From Lysinibacillus mangiferihumi (GTDB taxonomy: Bacteria; Bacillota; Bacilli; Bacillales_A; Planococcaceae): 64,000 bases of DNA. The notes below the pieces were generated by a model. It was not told where the DNA came from and searched no databases. It saw nothing but the letters and a program-made list of their open reading frames with translations. Shown one piece after another: positions 61,883 through 64,000 of the stretch; positions within the stretch are counted from its first letter, which is position 1; each line of letters begins with the position of its first letter. Position numbers and translations under genes: made by a program. The DNA lies in contig NZ_PYWM01000016.1 of the NCBI RefSeq assembly GCF_003049665.1, positions 49,104 through 113,103 on the forward strand, given 5' to 3'.

Positions 61883-64000
61883 TTACACTGCCGGTATACG
61901 TACAATTACTTTAAATAAATCTCCATCTACTTCTATACTCATACGCGCTCCGTGCAAATCAACAATAGATTGCGCAATGGCTAAACCTAAGCCTGAGCCC
62001 TCCGTATGACGCGAAGCATCGGCTCGCTTAAAGCGTTCAAACAATTCATCAGCATTTTCGCTTATTTCATATTTCGCAACATTTTTCACCGTGAATTCAG
62101 CATCACCATTTGCCGTTCTTTTTAACGTAACATAGACACGTGTACCTTCTAATGCATATTTCAATACATTGACGATTAAATTATCAATCAATCTCCACCA
62201 TTTTTGACCGTCCACATAAGCGTAAATCGGCTCATTCGGCATTGTCATACGCAAGTCTAAGCGTGCCTGCGATAAATCCTCCTCATGCTCTCCAACTGCT
62301 TGCTGTACAAGCTGTGTGACATCCACACGACTTCGATGGAGCTCAATATTGCCACTCGCCATTTTGGATACTTCAAATAGATCCTCAATTAGCACTTTTA
62401 AACGGTCTGATTTTTTATCGAGAATATGAATATACTGCTTACGCTCCTCTTCCGTAATATCTGGATTTTTCAATAAATCTGTATACGTAATGATTGATGT
62501 TAAAGGCGTACGTAAATCATGGCTGACGTTTGTAATAAGCTCTGTTTTTAAACGTTCACTCTTTGCCTGCTCATGCATTGATGTACGAACACCTTCACGT
62601 AAGTGATTAAGATTTTCGGCATGGGCTGCTAATGGGGATTTCCCCTTCACTTTTACATCTCGATTAAGTCGCCCTTCTGCCATATCCTTTGTATCTTTCA
62701 TAATGCGATTTAAATAGCCCATTTTGGATAAGAAGACAACCATTGCTGGGATACCAACAATCCCACAGATGCCGAATACTATAACCGGAAATCCTCCACC
62801 CGTAATAACACTCGCAACAAAACTACCACCACCAAAAAAGGCAGCTGCGACCATGACAATCGAGTTTAGTGCGATAGATCGATTTAAAAATAAATCGGTC
62901 ATGGATTCTCCAATTCCCCATAAATAACTGTCTCTTGCATGTTCACTTAGCTTTTCAACAGTATTTACGCGACCATATAACCAAATAACTTGCACGAAAA
63001 ACGCAACACCAATAATAATCAAAATCAATGCTTTAAATGCAAAGTCAATTAAAAAACGCACATAATTGTATTGATACATATATTCAATTGCTTCAAATGC
63101 AGCATATGAAGAAAACCAATAGATACAGCCTGTAATAAACACTATGACAATTTGGATATCAATGCGAAACTTCGCTAGAGATTCTTTTTCTTTTAGTGCC
63201 CCAATCGTTGGCAGCAATTCTTTCCGCCCTTTCCAAGCAAAAAATGCTGCAATTAGACTTGATATCCAAATCATAAAGAACATATATTGATTGCGTTTAA
63301 ATTGGTCATAGCCTCCCATAATTGCTGCGGATTGGGCTGCTTTTTTAGAAATCGTAATCGTCCCAGTGTAATCAGTCATTTCATTCAATAGGTCGGATTC
63401 GATGTATACATCTGAACCGTATAATAAATTACTTGAATTGTTACTAATACTTCCTGTTCTTAATGGATGTTGTATATACGTTTTTTTGTATACATTACTG
63501 TCAGTAATATTTCCTGAGCGATAGATTTCACCGTTTTCATTTGTTAATTCATAAGAAAAATAATTATAATTTTTCGCGAAATCTTTTGCTTCATCTTTTA
63601 CAGATTTTATATATTTATCAATAAGCGCGCCCTTTTGCGCCACAATTTTCTTGCGAACATATTCATCATCTTCAAAGTTTTTCGTAATATCTTTTATTTT
63701 GGCATCTCGCTCATTTTCAAGCTTTGTCTTTAAATCATTGGCATTATTATCAGCTGCTTCTTGAATACGAGACTCATATTGACTTTTTATATTCTCAATT
63801 TGTGTGCCAAGTGAGCCATAATAATTTCGATGTTCCTCAATTTCATTTTGCGAAACTGTAATCTTGCTCTTCAATTCCTCTGCGGTTGGTATATTTAACG
63901 CTAGCGGTCCTATTTCTGCTAGGAAATTGTCCAGTTCATGTTGAAAGTTTTCAGATTGAAAATAAGATTTTCCTACATCCTGATAACCAATTTTTGAAAA
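61883..64000 (-). CDS. Membrane sensor histidine kinase, N-terminus cut by window edge
   Basis: At least 705 residues visible; the frame stays open past a possible internal TTG at 63874 to the right edge (FSKIGYQDVGKSYFQSENFQ and on), so the start lies outside. Extracellular region with coiled-coil features (NEIEEHRNYYGSLGTQIENI), several membrane helices in the middle (about 5; one IWISSLIAAFFAWKG), HAMP-like linker, then HisKA with the phospho-acceptor in LITNVSHDLRTPLTSI, and HATPase_c (N-box DNLIVNVLKYAL, G-boxes GSGLGLAIAQSIVDLHG). The kinase domain resembles VanS/YvrG-type OmpR-partner kinases. The response regulator would be upstream, beyond the edge. Signal unknown. Confidence 0.9.
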   Translation of the reverse strand, partial: FSKIGYQDVGKSYFQSENFQHELDNFLAEIGPLALNIPTAEELKSKITVSQNEIEEHRNYYGSLGTQIENIKSQYESRIQEAADNNANDLKTKLENERDAKIKDITKNFEDDEYVRKKIVAQKGALIDKYIKSVKDEAKDFAKNYNYFSYELTNENGEIYRSGNITDSNVYKKTYIQHPLRTGSISNNSSNLLYGSDVYIESDLLNEMTDYTGTITISKKAAQSAAIMGGYDQFKRNQYMFFMIWISSLIAAFFAWKGRKELLPTIGALKEKESLAKFRIDIQIVIVFITGCIYWFSSYAAFEAIEYMYQYNYVRFLIDFAFKALILIIIGVAFFVQVIWLYGRVNTVEKLSEHARDSYLWGIGESMTDLFLNRSIALNSIVMVAAAFFGGGSFVASVITGGGFPVIVFGICGIVGIPAMVVFLSKMGYLNRIMKDTKDMAEGRLNRDVKVKGKSPLAAHAENLNHLREGVRTSMHEQAKSERLKTELITNVSHDLRTPLTSIITYTDLLKNPDITEEERKQYIHILDKKSDRLKVLIEDLFEVSKMASGNIELHRSRVDVTQLVQQAVGEHEEDLSQARLDLRMTMPNEPIYAYVDGQKWWRLIDNLIVNVLKYALEGTRVYVTLKRTANGDAEFTVKNVAKYEISENADELFERFKRADASRHTEGSGLGLAIAQSIVDLHGARMSIEVDGDLFKVIVRIPAV

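Overview
The window looks like a chromosomal segment of a low-GC Gram-positive endospore-former of the Bacillales. Its gene families, strong AGGAGG-type ribosome binding sites, frequent GTG and TTG starts and dense factor-independent terminators fit a Lysinibacillus-like genus (inference; no 16S or tRNA gene is present to confirm it). Most of it is ordinary metabolic and regulatory chromosome. There is no rRNA, tRNA, CRISPR array, prophage or large island.

Layout. 1-2.4 kb: end of a fatty-acid module (acyl-CoA synthetase, acyl-CoA dehydrogenase, TetR repressor with a perfect 18-bp palindromic operator). 2.8-4.9 kb: secreted serine hydrolase. 5.1-8.3 kb: topB flanked on both sides by gene relics (two XRE regulators and a histidine-kinase tail). 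8.5-9.4 kb: a 44-aa membrane peptide and an array of 26 units of 21 bp, each starting CGCG. 9.4-15.2 kb: a TPR glycosyltransferase and a two-gene operon of a 1260-aa SF1 helicase with a winged-helix partner. 15.3-20.2 kb: flavin reductase, NAD(P)-binding protein, a PseG-like protein lacking the GxGH motif, an SE1832-type peptide and an ABC-F ATPase. 20.2-22.1 kb: an Spx paralogue (CxxS) and a MarR regulator behind a perfect ECF-type promoter, next to an ECF sigma gene without an anti-sigma partner. 22.3-24.6 kb: alcohol dehydrogenase and an IS3-type OrfAB pair in which all three DDE residues are replaced at canonical spacing. 24.7-33.4 kb: dipeptidase, a second 21-bp CGCG array, nitroreductase, amidase, DUF2804 protein, glycerophosphodiesterase, HelD-like helicase, a 41-aa basic peptide and a double GNAT acetyltransferase.

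33.9-48 kb: a heterodimeric ABC exporter with one degenerate ATP site, an EamA permease, a PAS-GGDEF-EAL phosphodiesterase with a dead GGDEF site, a two-subunit ThrE-type exporter, a PdaC-like deacetylase and a secreted beta-propeller protein. 46.1-50.0 kb: a three-gene operon that fits lysine catabolism through aminoadipate semialdehyde (aldehyde dehydrogenase, lysine-6-dehydrogenase-like enzyme, glutaryl-CoA-dehydrogenase-like enzyme). 50.5-56.2 kb: AIM24-family protein, then an unusual EutH permease/M24 aminopeptidase pair with an XRE-cupin regulator, and a 2-hydroxyacid dehydrogenase. 56.6-64 kb: HemAT-type oxygen sensor, UppP, a membrane metallophosphoesterase, an LCAD-like acyl-CoA dehydrogenase and a histidine kinase cut by the window edge.

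Three interspersed repeat families punctuate the spaces between genes: the 21-bp CGCG arrays (two loci), a roughly 180-bp element that carries its own terminator hairpin (three copies plus one looser relative), and GTGCCAGTCAC hairpins (one perfect copy and two partial ones). The features most deserving follow-up are the catalytically dead, well-preserved IS3-like OrfAB, the 21-bp helical-phase arrays, the helicase/winged-helix operon, and the EutH/M24 operon.
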